64,000 bases of DNA from JBBDWJ01 sp963824095 (GTDB lineage: Bacteria; Acidobacteriota; Terriglobia; Bryobacterales; UBA6623): assembly GCA_963824095.1 (NCBI GenBank), contig CAWGNS010000006.1, forward strand, positions 186,001 to 250,000, given 5' to 3'. Positions 25,008 to 34,598 of this stretch are shown here, piece after piece. Within the stretch, counting starts at the first letter, position 1, and each line of letters opens with the position of its first letter. The notes below the pieces were generated by a model that saw nothing but the letters and a program-made list of their open reading frames with translations, was not told the DNA's origin and ran no database searches. A program made the translations under genes and the position numbers.

Positions 25008-25406
25008 ATGCCTTGGAACATTAAACCGTCCGCGGAAGAATTGCAGACCCTGATGGAAGCGGGCTTTATCCTGCGCGACGCCAAGCGCTTCGGCGACGCG
25101 CGCGTCGTGTTCCAAGGCGTCAAGGCGCTGGCGCCGGCCTCGACCGAGGCCGAAGTGGCGCTGGGCGCGGTCGCCTTCCACGAAGGCGACTTCGAAACGG
25201 CCAAGAAGCACTACCGGCGCGCCATCGCCGCCAATCCCAGGGATGCCTGGGCCTATGCACATCTGGGGGAAGCCGAACTGTTCAGCAAGCAGAAAGAGGA
25301 TGCCGTGCGTTCTCTGAAGAAGGCTGTGGAGCTCGACGAGAAGGGTGCTCACGGCAATATGGCAAGAAAGCTGTTGCAGCTTGCCAAGGAAGTGCGTTTC
25401 GGTTAG
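25008..25406 (+). CDS. TPR protein, probable T3SS chaperone
   Basis: A 132-aa protein with TPR units (EAGFILRDAKRFGDARVVFQ, ALGAVAFHEGDFETAKKHYR, AYAHLGEAELFSKQKEDAVR). It follows the needle-like gene by 24 bases, as SctG-type chaperones follow SctF, and is the likely chaperone of that protein. GTG 25005 and ATG 25008 are adjacent; ATG preferred. Confidence 0.8.
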   Translation: MPWNIKPSAEELQTLMEAGFILRDAKRFGDARVVFQGVKALAPASTEAEVALGAVAFHEGDFETAKKHYRRAIAANPRDAWAYAHLGEAELFSKQKEDAVRSLKKAVELDEKGAHGNMARKLLQLAKEVRFG

Positions 25407-25422
25407 CCGTCGAAACCGTGCG

Positions 25423-25765
25423 ATGAAAATCTCGAACAATAATCCGGGGGCAATCCGGCCGTCTTCGCCGGGCGATCCGCCCGGGAAAGGCGCGGCCGCC
25501 ACGGGCGCCGGGTTCAGCGTTGCGCCCGAGAGAGCTTCGGCCGGGGCGCTGAGCGGGGTTGCATCGCGCTACACGGCGGCGGATTTGCAGGATGCCGGCA
25601 AGGCCGACGCGGCGGTTCGCGATTCGCTGCGCGCCCTCGTCAGCGAGCAGCCCGTCGCCGGCGGGCTTGGCGCCCGAGCATCTGGAAAAACTATTGGATT
25701 TCATGCAGGCCGACCCGTCGATCCGGGCAAAGATCACCTCGTATTTACAGAAATTCCTTTCTTAG
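25423..25765 (+). pseudogene. Small unknown gene with an internal frameshift (possible FlgM-like regulator)
   Basis: ATG 25423 opens a protein starting MKISNNNPGA, Pro/Gly/Ala-rich, then helical (YTAADLQDAGKADAAVRDSL). Near 25655-25670 the sensible reading jumps to the +1 frame and ends APEHLEKLLDFMQADPSIRA...YLQKFLS at stop 25765. Without a shift the first frame runs with poor composition into the FHA gene. The joined product would be about 114 aa. A small protein with such an N-terminus, in a locus with a FliA-type sigma, could be an anti-sigma factor, but this is a guess. One missing or extra base in the assembly would explain the break. Confidence 0.55.
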
Positions 25766-25770
25766 ACGAA

Positions 25771-26280
25771 GTGGAACTGCAGCTATTCGTTTCGCAAGCG
25801 GCCGGGGAACCGCCCAAGCTCTACTCGTTTCCGGAACCGGCCCGCATCGTTTTGGGCCGCGGGCCCGACAGCCCCGTTCCGATGGACGGGCCGGCGGTCT
25901 CGCGCGAACATCTCGCTTTCGAGGTGCGCGACGGGCGCGTCTTCGTCAGCGACCTCAGCAGCAACGGCAGCTTCCTCAACGGCCAGCGGCTGAAGCGCGA
26001 CGATCCGCAGCGCATCATCGAGGAGGACGAAGTCCGCGCGGCGGGCTATTCGTTCGCTTTCCGGCTGATTTCTGACGAGCCGCCCCCTCCCCCCAAGGCG
26101 GATCCTAAAAAATCGGCGTCCGAACCGGCGGCCAAGGCGCAGCCCGCGCCCGGCGGCGCCGCCGAACCGCCGGTTCCCGAAAAAAAACGGCGGCGGTTTC
26201 GCTTGTCGGCGCTCGAATGGATCGTACTGCTGCTGGCCGGCGCCTCCATCGCTCTCATCGTTTTGTATGTGCTTTCCTAG
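25771..26280 (+). CDS. FHA-domain tail-anchored protein (minimal SctD-like)
   Basis: A 169-aa protein from GTG 25771. Residues about 10-100 form a canonical FHA domain with all phosphothreonine-binding marks: GR 29-30, SREH 44-47 and NGSFLNG 65-71. A Pro/Ala/Lys linker (103-140) and an Arg-rich stop precede one transmembrane helix (LSALEWIVLLLAGASIALIV, 146-168) at the very end. SctD of injectisomes has the order cytosolic FHA, one membrane helix, large periplasmic ring domains; here the periplasmic part is absent. Because it closes the T3SS locus and no other SctD is present, I infer a reduced SctD, consistent with the missing secretin. The open frame extends upstream through the preceding gene, but that part is not the same protein. 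Confidence 0.75.
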   Translation: MELQLFVSQAAGEPPKLYSFPEPARIVLGRGPDSPVPMDGPAVSREHLAFEVRDGRVFVSDLSSNGSFLNGQRLKRDDPQRIIEEDEVRAAGYSFAFRLISDEPPPPPKADPKKSASEPAAKAQPAPGGAAEPPVPEKKRRRFRLSALEWIVLLLAGASIALIVLYVLS

Positions 26281-26447
26281 CGGGTCTCTGCGGCAGCCCG
26301 GCAGAGCGTGTACGGCGCGCAACCACGCGCCCGGGGGGGACGTGCGGTAGCCGCCCTGCGTCCAGCCGGAGGCGCCCCAGCCAGACTGAGGCGGCCCGGC
26401 GGGCTTCCGATTCCGTTGGCGGTTGGTCTCGTGTCGAACAAAACTCT

Positions 26448-29415
26448 ATGCCGATGCAACGATTTCTGCCACGCCTGGCGGTTCTGGCGGCGCTGTCCGC
26501 GCTCGCCGCGTTCGCGCAGCTCTCGATTTCTCCCGACAGCCTGCCCACCGCGATGGCTCGCTCGACCTACCCGACCCTGATCCCGGCTCCCTGCACCTAC
26601 CGCAGCCAACCGGTCGTGTTTTCGGCGTCCGGAGCCCCTCCCTTTAGTTGGAGCGTGTCGAGCGGTTCGCTGCCGACCGGAGTATCGCTGTCTGCGGACG
26701 GCCGGCTGACGGGAGAGCCGACCCAGACCGGCTCGTTCAGCTTCACCATCCGCGTCACCGATTCGACCGGCGCCAGCGGTACGCGAAGCTACTCGGTTCA
26801 GATCACTCCGGTGGACTATTGCACCACCGTGAGCGGCCGGGTCGGCAGCACCTTCCAGTTGCCGTTCGGATGCAGCAGCGGCGGCGGCGAGACCTTCAAC
26901 TACCGGATCTCCAACGGATCTCTGCCGCCTGGGGTCAACGTCGACGCGGCCACCGGGCTGATGTCGGGCGTCCCCACACAAGAGGGCTCCTACGGCTTCG
27001 TGTGGCGCTGCGAATCTTCCGCCCTGACGCTCTCGATCGAACTAGGCAGCAACATCGACCCGGAGCCTGCATTCCATTTCCAAGGAGTCGTAGGCCAAGC
27101 CTTCCAGCAGTCCTACGACCTGGGGTCCGGGCAGTCTCCTTTCTCGTTCGCGGTGACCGGCGGGACGCTCCCGCCGGGGGTCTCGCTGGCGGCGGGGAAC
27201 GGCGGGCTCGGCGGAACGCCGTCGGCGGCGGGCAGCTACACGGCGACCGTGGTGCGCACGGCGGCCAACGGCCGCATCGCCACCGCGCAAATCGGCGTCG
27301 ACGTGCTGCAAACCGCGCCGGCCGCCCTGACGCTCGCGCCCGATCGCCTGGAGTTCACCATCGACGGGCAGTCCCCCGCGCCCGCCGAACAGGCCGTGGT
27401 GGTGTCGACCGTCAGCGCTCAAAGCGCCACGCTGCAGGTTTCGGCGGCGACCGAGTCGGGCGGCAATTGGTTGAGCGTCACCCCGCAAACCGGTTCGGTG
27501 GGCCGCGAACGCGCCCCGCTCTCTGACGGCCCGCGCCGACCCGGCGGGCCTGGAGCCCGGCGTCTACAAGGGCTCGATCGAGATCGCCTCCTCCGGCGGA
27601 AACCTCACCGTGCCGGTGACCCTGACCATCCGCCGCTTCGAGCGGCAGCTCATCCTCAGCCAGACCGGCGTAAGCCTGGAGATGGAGCAGGGCGCGCCGC
27701 CGGTGACCAACTATTTCTTCCGCGTCGGCGACGAAGGCGCGACCGGTTCTACCGGAGCCGGCATCAACTGGACGGCCCGGGCGGCGACCACCTCGGGTGG
27801 AACATGGCTGCGAACGACCTCGGCTTCGGGCAATACCAGCGACGACAGCAGCTACGGCGAGGGAGCGGATATCGACGTCGCCGGCCTGGCCGCCGGCGTC
27901 TACTACGGCTTCATCGAGGTTTCCGCCGCCGACGCCGGGAACTCGCCGCAGCGCGCCACCGTGACCCTGAATGTGCGGCCGCCCGGCGCGGTGGTCTCGC
28001 CCGTGGTCAATCCCGGCGGAGCGGTGCTCATCGCCAGTCAGGGAGCCAATACCGAAATCCTGCCGATTTTCCAGATCACCAACCGCAGCGCGTCGACGCT
28101 GACGTTTACGACCACCGTCGATACCGAGGACGGCGGCGGCTGGCTCACCGCCGGGCCAACCACTCCGATCGCTCCCGGGGCCACCGTCAACTACCACCCC
28201 AGCGCCAAGACGCAGGGGCTGGCGCGCGGCGTCTATCGCGGCACGGTCAGCGCGACCTTCAGCAATCAATCGACGGCGTTGATGCGCGTCGGCCTGGTGA
28301 TCACGCCGCCGCAGTCTTCCGCGCTCACGGCCGGCGGCCCGGCCCAGGTGGGTTGCACGCCCAACCAAACGGTGCCGGTGCTCACCCGCGTGGGCAACGG
28401 CGGCCCGGCCACCTCCAGCCAGGCGCAAGCGATCACCGTGCAGGTGGTCGACGATTGCGGCAACGCCATGACACGCGGTTCGGTCGCGGCGACCTTCAAC
28501 GGACCCACCGAAACCTACGTCCCGATGCAGAATATCGACGGCGAATGGTCGGGCACCTGGACGCCGGACGCCACCAGCGATACCGCCGCGGTCAACCTCA
28601 GCGTGACCGCCACCGCCGAGGACGGCGTCACGGGAACCACCGGCGAAACCGTGCCCCTCGAACCGAATCCGAACCCGCCGCCGGCGTTCACCACGCGCGG
28701 CGTCGTCAACGCCGCCAGCTTCGATGCCGAACCGCTGGCGCCGGGCACGATTCTTTCGATCTTCGGATCGGGGCTTTCCGCCGCCAGCGTCGCCTCCGGC
28801 GGCATGGCGCCGGCTAAGCTGCCCTTGCCCACCGAGCTGGGCGGCACGCAGGTCACGATCGCCGACAAGCCTCTGCCGCTGCTGTTCGTCCGCGAAGACC
28901 AGGTGAACGCCATTCTGCCGTTCGAGCTGGGCGACCGCTCGACCGAAAAGCTGCCGGTGGTGGTGCGCCGCACCGATAGCGACGCGCTGTCGACCGCGCA
29001 GCCGGTGGCGATTTCGGCGGCACGACCCGGCGTGTTCACGCAAACCGGCTCGGGCGATGGCCCGGCGTCGGTGCTCGACATCAACTTCCGCCTGGTGGAT
29101 GCCGATAACCCGGTGCGGCCCGGCGACGCCGTTCAGGTCTACGCCACCGGCCTGGGCCTGACGGACCGCCCGGTCGCCACCGAACAAGGCGCGCCGGCGG
29201 ACCCGCTGGCCAGCGCCGCCGAGAAGGTGCGCGTCACCGTCGGCGGGCTCGATGCGGCGGTGCTGTTCGCCGGGCTCAGCCCCGGCTATGCGGGGCTCTA
29301 CCAGGTCAATCTGGTGATTCCCCAAGGCGTCGCCCCCGGCAATGCCGAGCTGGTGATCTACGCCGCGGGCCAGCCTAGCCGCACGGCGACGATTGCGATC
29401 CGCCCCACACTCTGA
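26448..29415 (+). pseudogene. Secreted Ig-like/TIGR03437 protein split by a frameshift
   Basis: ATG 26448 begins a signal peptide (FLPRLAVLAALSALAAFAQ) and several putative Ig-fold repeats of the He_PIG type (GSLPTGVSLSADGRLTGEPT, LPPGVNVDAATGLMSGVPT, LPPGVSLAAGNGGLGGTPS), then a BACON-like segment (NWLSVTPQTGS). Near 27500-27515 the reading must shift +1 (SLTARADPAGLEPGVYKGSI) and continues to 29415. It ends in the C-terminal domain common in Solibacter-type genomes (VVNAASFDAEPLAPGTILSI, FGSGLS, PLLFVREDQVNAILPFEL). Joined length is about 988 aa. Both parts look intact, so a sequencing or assembly indel is as likely as true decay. It would be a cell-surface or exported protein. Confidence 0.8.
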
Positions 29416-29491
29416 GGGGCACCGCGCTCTGAGAAGGCGGGTAGTCTAACGGGGTTGGATTGCTGGGACGAGCTTCGCCGCCGCAATGCGG

Positions 29492-32400
29492 CTAGTGCGG
29501 TTCGAAACTAAAGGCCGCGATCGCGATCTGGTCGCCGTTGCCGAGCCAGAACCCCCAGCGCGCCGTCGGGAACGCGCCCGCGTCGGTGAGCTGGTCGCGG
29601 GCGATCACCTGGCCTTCGTGGACGATGCGCGTGGTCACCGCCGCCGGCTCGACTTCGATCACCACCTCGAAAGGCTCGTTGCGGTCGACCCCGCGGTCAT
29701 AGCGAGCTTCGCGCGTACGCTTATTCCCCCGCACCCGGATACGCTCGAAATGCCTCTTGCCGAGCTCGTAGAACCAGTGATCCTGCTCCTCGCCGAAGCG
29801 GAAGAACCAGTGCACCCGGTCGCCGCTCATGCGCGAGACCGTAAAGCGATAGACGCCGCTCTGCGGCTTCACCGGAAAATAGACAAACCCGCCGCCTTTG
29901 CGGACGGCGCGGTCGGCTTGCGGGCTCCAGCCTTCCTGCGACAGCAGCACGGGCAGGTAGTCGACGGGGCCCTTGGGGGCAACCGCCTTTTGCCGCAGCT
30001 CGAGGCGCGCCGCGGCCGAGGTGCCCGCTTGAATTTCGACATTTTGCCGGGCGGGCTCGTAGCCTTCCGCCGCGGCCTCGACGACGTAGCTGCCGGGGCT
30101 GAGACTCAACGAGCCGGGCTGCACCTCGCGCGGCGCGCCGCCTTGCGGCCGCAGCGTGATCTTGGCGGCCACGCCCGGCGGCGCCAACGCGATCATTAGC
30201 GTTCCGTTGGCGCGCGCCATCGAGGCCTCGACTTCGGCGGTTTCACCCGCCTTGAGCGCCGCGCCGATCGTCTTCGAGCGGTAACCCTCGCGGCGCAGTT
30301 CCACGCTGGCCGTACCCGGGTCGAGGCCCGCCAGCTCGATCGTTCCATTGGACCCCACCGTGCCGACCTGCTTGCCGCCCATCCAGACCGTGGCGCCGGG
30401 TACGCCGCCCACCAGCCGCAGCCCGGCCATCTTCGGCTGCGGGGCCATCGTGAACTCGACGCGCGAGGTGCGGCCCTTGCGAATCGTCACCGTCTTTTCG
30501 TCGCTCGGCTGAAAGCCCGGCTTCTCGACGCGCACGCGCAGCTCGCCCGGCATCGGATCGATGCGCAAACGGCCGCGGTAGGTCTTGCGGCGCGTGTAGG
30601 GCTTACCGTTGAGCACGACCGTGGCGCCGTCCTCGCCGGCGACGACGTAGAGCACGCCGGTCGGCAGGTCGGCCGAGATCACGGCGCTGAGCGAGGGCTG
30701 CATGCCGGCCTCGAACGCCAGGCTGGCGGCCGAATCGTCGGGGCCCAGCAACACGTCGTGCCAGCCTTCGCCGACATCGTCCAGGTGCAGCCCGCCCGGA
30801 CCCGCCTGACCCTCGACCGCATTGCCGTCGATCGCCACCGGCAGCCCTTCGCGGTCGGCGTAGAGCCGAACATCGCGGCCTACCGAACTCGCCGCCGTCA
30901 CCCGAGCGTTCACCGCCGACACTTCCAAAACCTGCGGTGCTTGGGCCGGGTCCACCGAGATCCGCAAACGAGCGTCGGTGGCGCCGTCGTGCACGCGGAT
31001 CACATGCTCCCCTGCCGGCAGCTCGGGCAGCTCGAACTGGCCGTCGCTCAGCTCGCCCACCTGCTCGTCGTCGATCTGGATCGTCCCGCGCGGACGGTTC
31101 GAAGAAATATAGAGCGCCGGCATGCGCGGCTCGAGCCGCAACTCGACTGGCGGCGGCGCCTGTTGCGGGTCGCCGCCCACCACGAACGTCTGCTGTGCCG
31201 GCTCGTATCCGGCAAGGCGCGCGGTCGCCTGGTACGACCCCGCTTCGAGCGTCAGCTCGCAGTTCCCTACTCCGCAGGCTTTGCCGTTGACGGCGATCGC
31301 CGCCGCGGCGGGCACAACGCTGAGATGCACGGCCGGAGTCGCGGCCACCGGCGGCGCCTCGGGCTTGGATGACGTCATCCACGAAATCCCGAGAGCCAAC
31401 AGCAGCCCGCCCAGTACAACCCCGCCGAACAGAGCGGCCGCGGGCTTCCAGCCGATCGGAAAATCCCAGCCCCCGCGAGCCTTGCCCGCTTTGGGTGGCG
31501 CCGGCGGCTGCTGTTGAGAAGACTGCGGCGGCGGCTCGGGTAACGGAGGCGGAGGCTGCGGCATCGGCCGTGGAGGCTCGGGCGGCGGAGGCTGCTGTTC
31601 CGCGCGCGAGGGAAAAGCCGCTGCGGGCGCCGCTTCCTTCCCCGAAGCTTGCGTGGCCGATTGCCCAGGGACCGGTTCGCCATGCGCCGCTTGTCCGAAA
31701 GCGGCGGGCTCAGGGGGCGCTTGCCCAGGTGTCGCCTGCCCCAGTGTCGCCGGCCCCAATGTCGCGGGCCCGGGGCCTTGCTCGGGAACCGCGAAGTTCG
31801 GCGGCTCGGCCCGCGGCTGCGGCGTCGTCTCGCTGGCCCGCTCCGCGACGGCCCGCTTCAGCGTGGCCAGCAACTGCGTCAGCGCCGCTTCGCCCGGGTA
31901 AAGCGCGATCGCTTTCTCCACAACCTGCCGCGCTTCGTCGAGACTTCCCGCGCTCTGCAAGACCCGCGCCCGATCGACGAACTGATCGACGAACTGCTGC
32001 TTCTTGTAGGTCTCCAGCTTCTTACGCAGACCCTGCAGCGCCGGATGCTGCGGTTCCTGGCGGTTCACCTCGTCGACCAGCACCGCGGCGCGCTGCCAAT
32101 CCGAATCCGCAAGAGCGTTCGCCTTCTCGACGAGCGTATGGACGAAAACCGCCTTGATGACTCTGTTGCGGTCGTCGCGGCGGTTGGCCTCGCGCAGCAG
32201 GTCGAGGCCCTCGTCGATGTTGCCGGCGTCGAGCGCCGTGCGCGCCTGCTCCAGCAGCACTTTCGCCTGGGAGACTTTTTCGCGCTTCTTCTCGGCGAGC
32301 TTGAGCAGCTCGCTGATCTCGGGATCGTCGGGAACTTCTTCGAGCGCCGCCTGGCATTTCTCGATGGCGCGTTCGGCGTCGCCGGCTTCGAGCAACTCGT

Positions 32401-34405
32401 CGATTTCGGTGATTGAACGCTGCTTGGCCTCGGCGGCGGCGTGGCGCTCGCGCTCCTTCTCGATACGCTCGATCTCGTATTGCAGGCCGGGGCGACCCGG
32501 GTCGATCGACTTCAGCATGCGCCACTGCGTCAGCGCCTCGGTCCACTGCGAGTTTTCCTCGTGGAACCGCGCCTTGGCGACGATCGCCTCGACCAGGTTG
32601 TATTTTTCGCGAACCAGGTTCAGAGCCCGCTCGAAGTGGGGTTCGCCCGGGTAACGCTCGATGACCTCTTCGAGGATGCCGAGCTTTCTCTTGAGGTCGG
32701 GCTCCTGCTCGACGCGCCGGTCGGTTTCGGCGATCGCTTCGGAGAGCTTCTGGCGGCGGCGCTCCTCGATGTCGAACTTGAGCGACTGGAACAGCGCGTT
32801 GCTGGGGTATTTGGCCAGAAACTGATCGCAGACTTTTTCGCCTTCCGCCAGGCGGTCTTCCGACAGGTGCTTGATGGCCTGCTTGTGAGCGTCGTCGATC
32901 GACTCGTGCTCGGAGCGCACTTCCTGGTAGAGCTTCTGGTAGGTCGCGCCGCGGCCGCCTTCCGAATCGGGCCGGTCTCGTTCGAGCGCGATCAGGTCTT
33001 CCAAGCGCGTCAGCGCGTGCGTGACGTCGCCCTTGTTCCAGGCCTTCAGCGCGGTCTGGTAGATCTGCTCCTTGCGCTCGCGGTCGCGCTCGACCTCCTG
33101 CTGGATGCGTTCGATCTCGTTGCGGAATTCGAGCGCCTGCGTTTCGTTCGGCTTGACCTTCAGAACGTTGCCGATCGCCTCGTGCGCCCGCTCGAAGGCG
33201 TGATTGGCGAGATGCTCGCGCGCCAGCCGGAACCAGTCGCCGATCTGCTGCTCGCGGCGCTGCCGCTCGATCTCGGACTGCAGCGCCAGCGCGCCAGTGT
33301 CCTCGGGATCGAGCTCCAGCGCCTCCTGCACCTTGCGCAGCGCCACCGGCGCCTCGCCCGCGTCGCGGAAGCGCTGCGCCGCCGACAGCAGTTTCTGGAT
33401 GCGCCCGTGGCGGTCGGCCTGCTCGACGCGCTTGCGCAGAAAGGTCAGTTGGGGGTCGAGAACGCCCTCGGCATCGAGCTCGCGCACGACTTCGGACGCG
33501 AACTCATAGTCGCCCTCTTCGTAAGCCTTCGCGGCGCGCTGCAACCGTTCCTGCAACTGCGCCGTGTCATAGAGCTGCACCGCGCCGTTGCGCAGCGCCT
33601 CGCCGAGCATCTCGCCGAACTCCTTGGCGCGCCCGAAGCGGTGCCAGGGCTGCTTCGCCATCGCCTTGTGCAGCACCTGGCTGACGGCCAGCGGAATCGC
33701 CGGGTTGACCTCGGAGACGGCCGGCGGAATGCGGTTCAGAATGGCGTCGGTGAGCGCGCCTTCGCTCAAGCCCTCGAACGGCAGGCGGCGGCACAGCGTC
33801 TGGTAGCAGACGATCGCCAGCGAATACACATCCGACATGGCGGTCGGCTGCTTCATGCGCATCAACTCGGGCGCCATGTAGTGCAGCGTGCCCTTGACGA
33901 GCGTTTTGGTGCCGGCTCCCAGGACGAAGGCGATGCCGAAATCGATCAGCTTGACCGAATCGTCCTTCATCACGAACAGGTTGCCGGGCTTGAGATCGCG
34001 GTGGATCAGCCCGTTTTCGTGCGCCGCTTCGAGACCGCGGCAGGCGCTGCGAATGATCTCGATGGCGCGCTCGATCGTCAGCCGCGAACTGCCGTCGGCG
34101 ATCAGCTTGCTCAGCGTCACGCCCGGCAGCAGCGGCATCACGTAGAACGGCTTGGTGATGCCGTCGGTATCGACGAATTCGCCGACGTCGTACACTTCGA
34201 CGATGTTGGGGTGCACGATCCGCGACTGGATCGAGCACTCCTTGTAGAACAGATCGAGCGCGACGTTATTCTCGACGTCCAGGATGGTCTTGAGGGCGAC
34301 TTCGCGGCCCATCAGGCGGTCGCGGGCCTTGTAGACGACGCCCATGCCGCCGCGTCCCAAAACTTCGCCGAGTTCGTAGCGGTCCTCTAGGCGAGTACGC
34401 TCCAT
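29492..34405 (-). CDS. Giant receptor Ser/Thr kinase with TPR-like helices and PEGA repeats
   Basis: A 1637-aa membrane kinase. Residues 10-280 form an intact Hanks kinase: GRGGMG 17-22, K39, HRDLKPGN 135-142, DFG 155-157, APE 178-180. Then about 550 residues of helical, TPR-like repeats rich in Glu/Arg, a Pro/Gln linker, one transmembrane helix (AAALFGGVVLGGLLLALGIS, near residue 990), and extracytoplasmic PEGA-type beta repeats (VYVVAGEDGATVVLNGKPY-like, VPGATVWMGGKQVGTVGSNG, PAGEHVIRVHDG). The C-terminal 150 residues form a jelly-roll-like domain rich in Trp/Phe/Arg (HWFFRFGEEQDHWFYELG). The frame is open to 34456, but MERTRLEDRYELGE at 34405 fits kinase N-termini. It probably senses envelope or wall ligands. 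The TPR gene upstream is on the same strand. Confidence 0.9.
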   Translation of the reverse strand: MERTRLEDRYELGEVLGRGGMGVVYKARDRLMGREVALKTILDVENNVALDLFYKECSIQSRIVHPNIVEVYDVGEFVDTDGITKPFYVMPLLPGVTLSKLIADGSSRLTIERAIEIIRSACRGLEAAHENGLIHRDLKPGNLFVMKDDSVKLIDFGIAFVLGAGTKTLVKGTLHYMAPELMRMKQPTAMSDVYSLAIVCYQTLCRRLPFEGLSEGALTDAILNRIPPAVSEVNPAIPLAVSQVLHKAMAKQPWHRFGRAKEFGEMLGEALRNGAVQLYDTAQLQERLQRAAKAYEEGDYEFASEVVRELDAEGVLDPQLTFLRKRVEQADRHGRIQKLLSAAQRFRDAGEAPVALRKVQEALELDPEDTGALALQSEIERQRREQQIGDWFRLAREHLANHAFERAHEAIGNVLKVKPNETQALEFRNEIERIQQEVERDRERKEQIYQTALKAWNKGDVTHALTRLEDLIALERDRPDSEGGRGATYQKLYQEVRSEHESIDDAHKQAIKHLSEDRLAEGEKVCDQFLAKYPSNALFQSLKFDIEERRRQKLSEAIAETDRRVEQEPDLKRKLGILEEVIERYPGEPHFERALNLVREKYNLVEAIVAKARFHEENSQWTEALTQWRMLKSIDPGRPGLQYEIERIEKERERHAAAEAKQRSITEIDELLEAGDAERAIEKCQAALEEVPDDPEISELLKLAEKKREKVSQAKVLLEQARTALDAGNIDEGLDLLREANRRDDRNRVIKAVFVHTLVEKANALADSDWQRAAVLVDEVNRQEPQHPALQGLRKKLETYKKQQFVDQFVDRARVLQSAGSLDEARQVVEKAIALYPGEAALTQLLATLKRAVAERASETTPQPRAEPPNFAVPEQGPGPATLGPATLGQATPGQAPPEPAAFGQAAHGEPVPGQSATQASGKEAAPAAAFPSRAEQQPPPPEPPRPMPQPPPPLPEPPPQSSQQQPPAPPKAGKARGGWDFPIGWKPAAALFGGVVLGGLLLALGISWMTSSKPEAPPVAATPAVHLSVVPAAAAIAVNGKACGVGNCELTLEAGSYQATARLAGYEPAQQTFVVGGDPQQAPPPVELRLEPRMPALYISSNRPRGTIQIDDEQVGELSDGQFELPELPAGEHVIRVHDGATDARLRISVDPAQAPQVLEVSAVNARVTAASSVGRDVRLYADREGLPVAIDGNAVEGQAGPGGLHLDDVGEGWHDVLLGPDDSAASLAFEAGMQPSLSAVISADLPTGVLYVVAGEDGATVVLNGKPYTRRKTYRGRLRIDPMPGELRVRVEKPGFQPSDEKTVTIRKGRTSRVEFTMAPQPKMAGLRLVGGVPGATVWMGGKQVGTVGSNGTIELAGLDPGTASVELRREGYRSKTIGAALKAGETAEVEASMARANGTLMIALAPPGVAAKITLRPQGGAPREVQPGSLSLSPGSYVVEAAAEGYEPARQNVEIQAGTSAAARLELRQKAVAPKGPVDYLPVLLSQEGWSPQADRAVRKGGGFVYFPVKPQSGVYRFTVSRMSGDRVHWFFRFGEEQDHWFYELGKRHFERIRVRGNKRTREARYDRGVDRNEPFEVVIEVEPAAVTTRIVHEGQVIARDQLTDAGAFPTARWGFWLGNGDQIAIAAFSFEPH

Positions 34406-34598
34406 GTTTCCAATAACTTTCGGTTGTGGGAGGCCGCGCCCACGCCCGCGGGTCACGGTTCAGCGTCCATTGTAAGCCGCCGGGGGGCGGCCTCTCCAGG
34501 AGTGGATTATCGGAGTCCGGCCCGGGATGTTGCCTAGGCTTGGGATGAAATGGCACCACCAGGCCGGCGCGCCGCGGTTTGCCGCCCGCGGGGGCCGC

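Noticed and set aside
7432..26280. The locus as a true flagellum cluster
   Set aside because: There is no flagellin, hook, rod, FliF, FliG or MotA/B gene here; SctJ is a lipoprotein and an inner-rod protein is present.
27478..29325. Long antisense open frame of 615 codons under the secreted Ig/TIGR03437 protein
   Set aside because: Arg/Gly/His-rich with no domain; a GC-bias shadow of the sense gene. The same holds for other long antisense frames, such as 10542-11975, 22412-24280 and 32441-34390.
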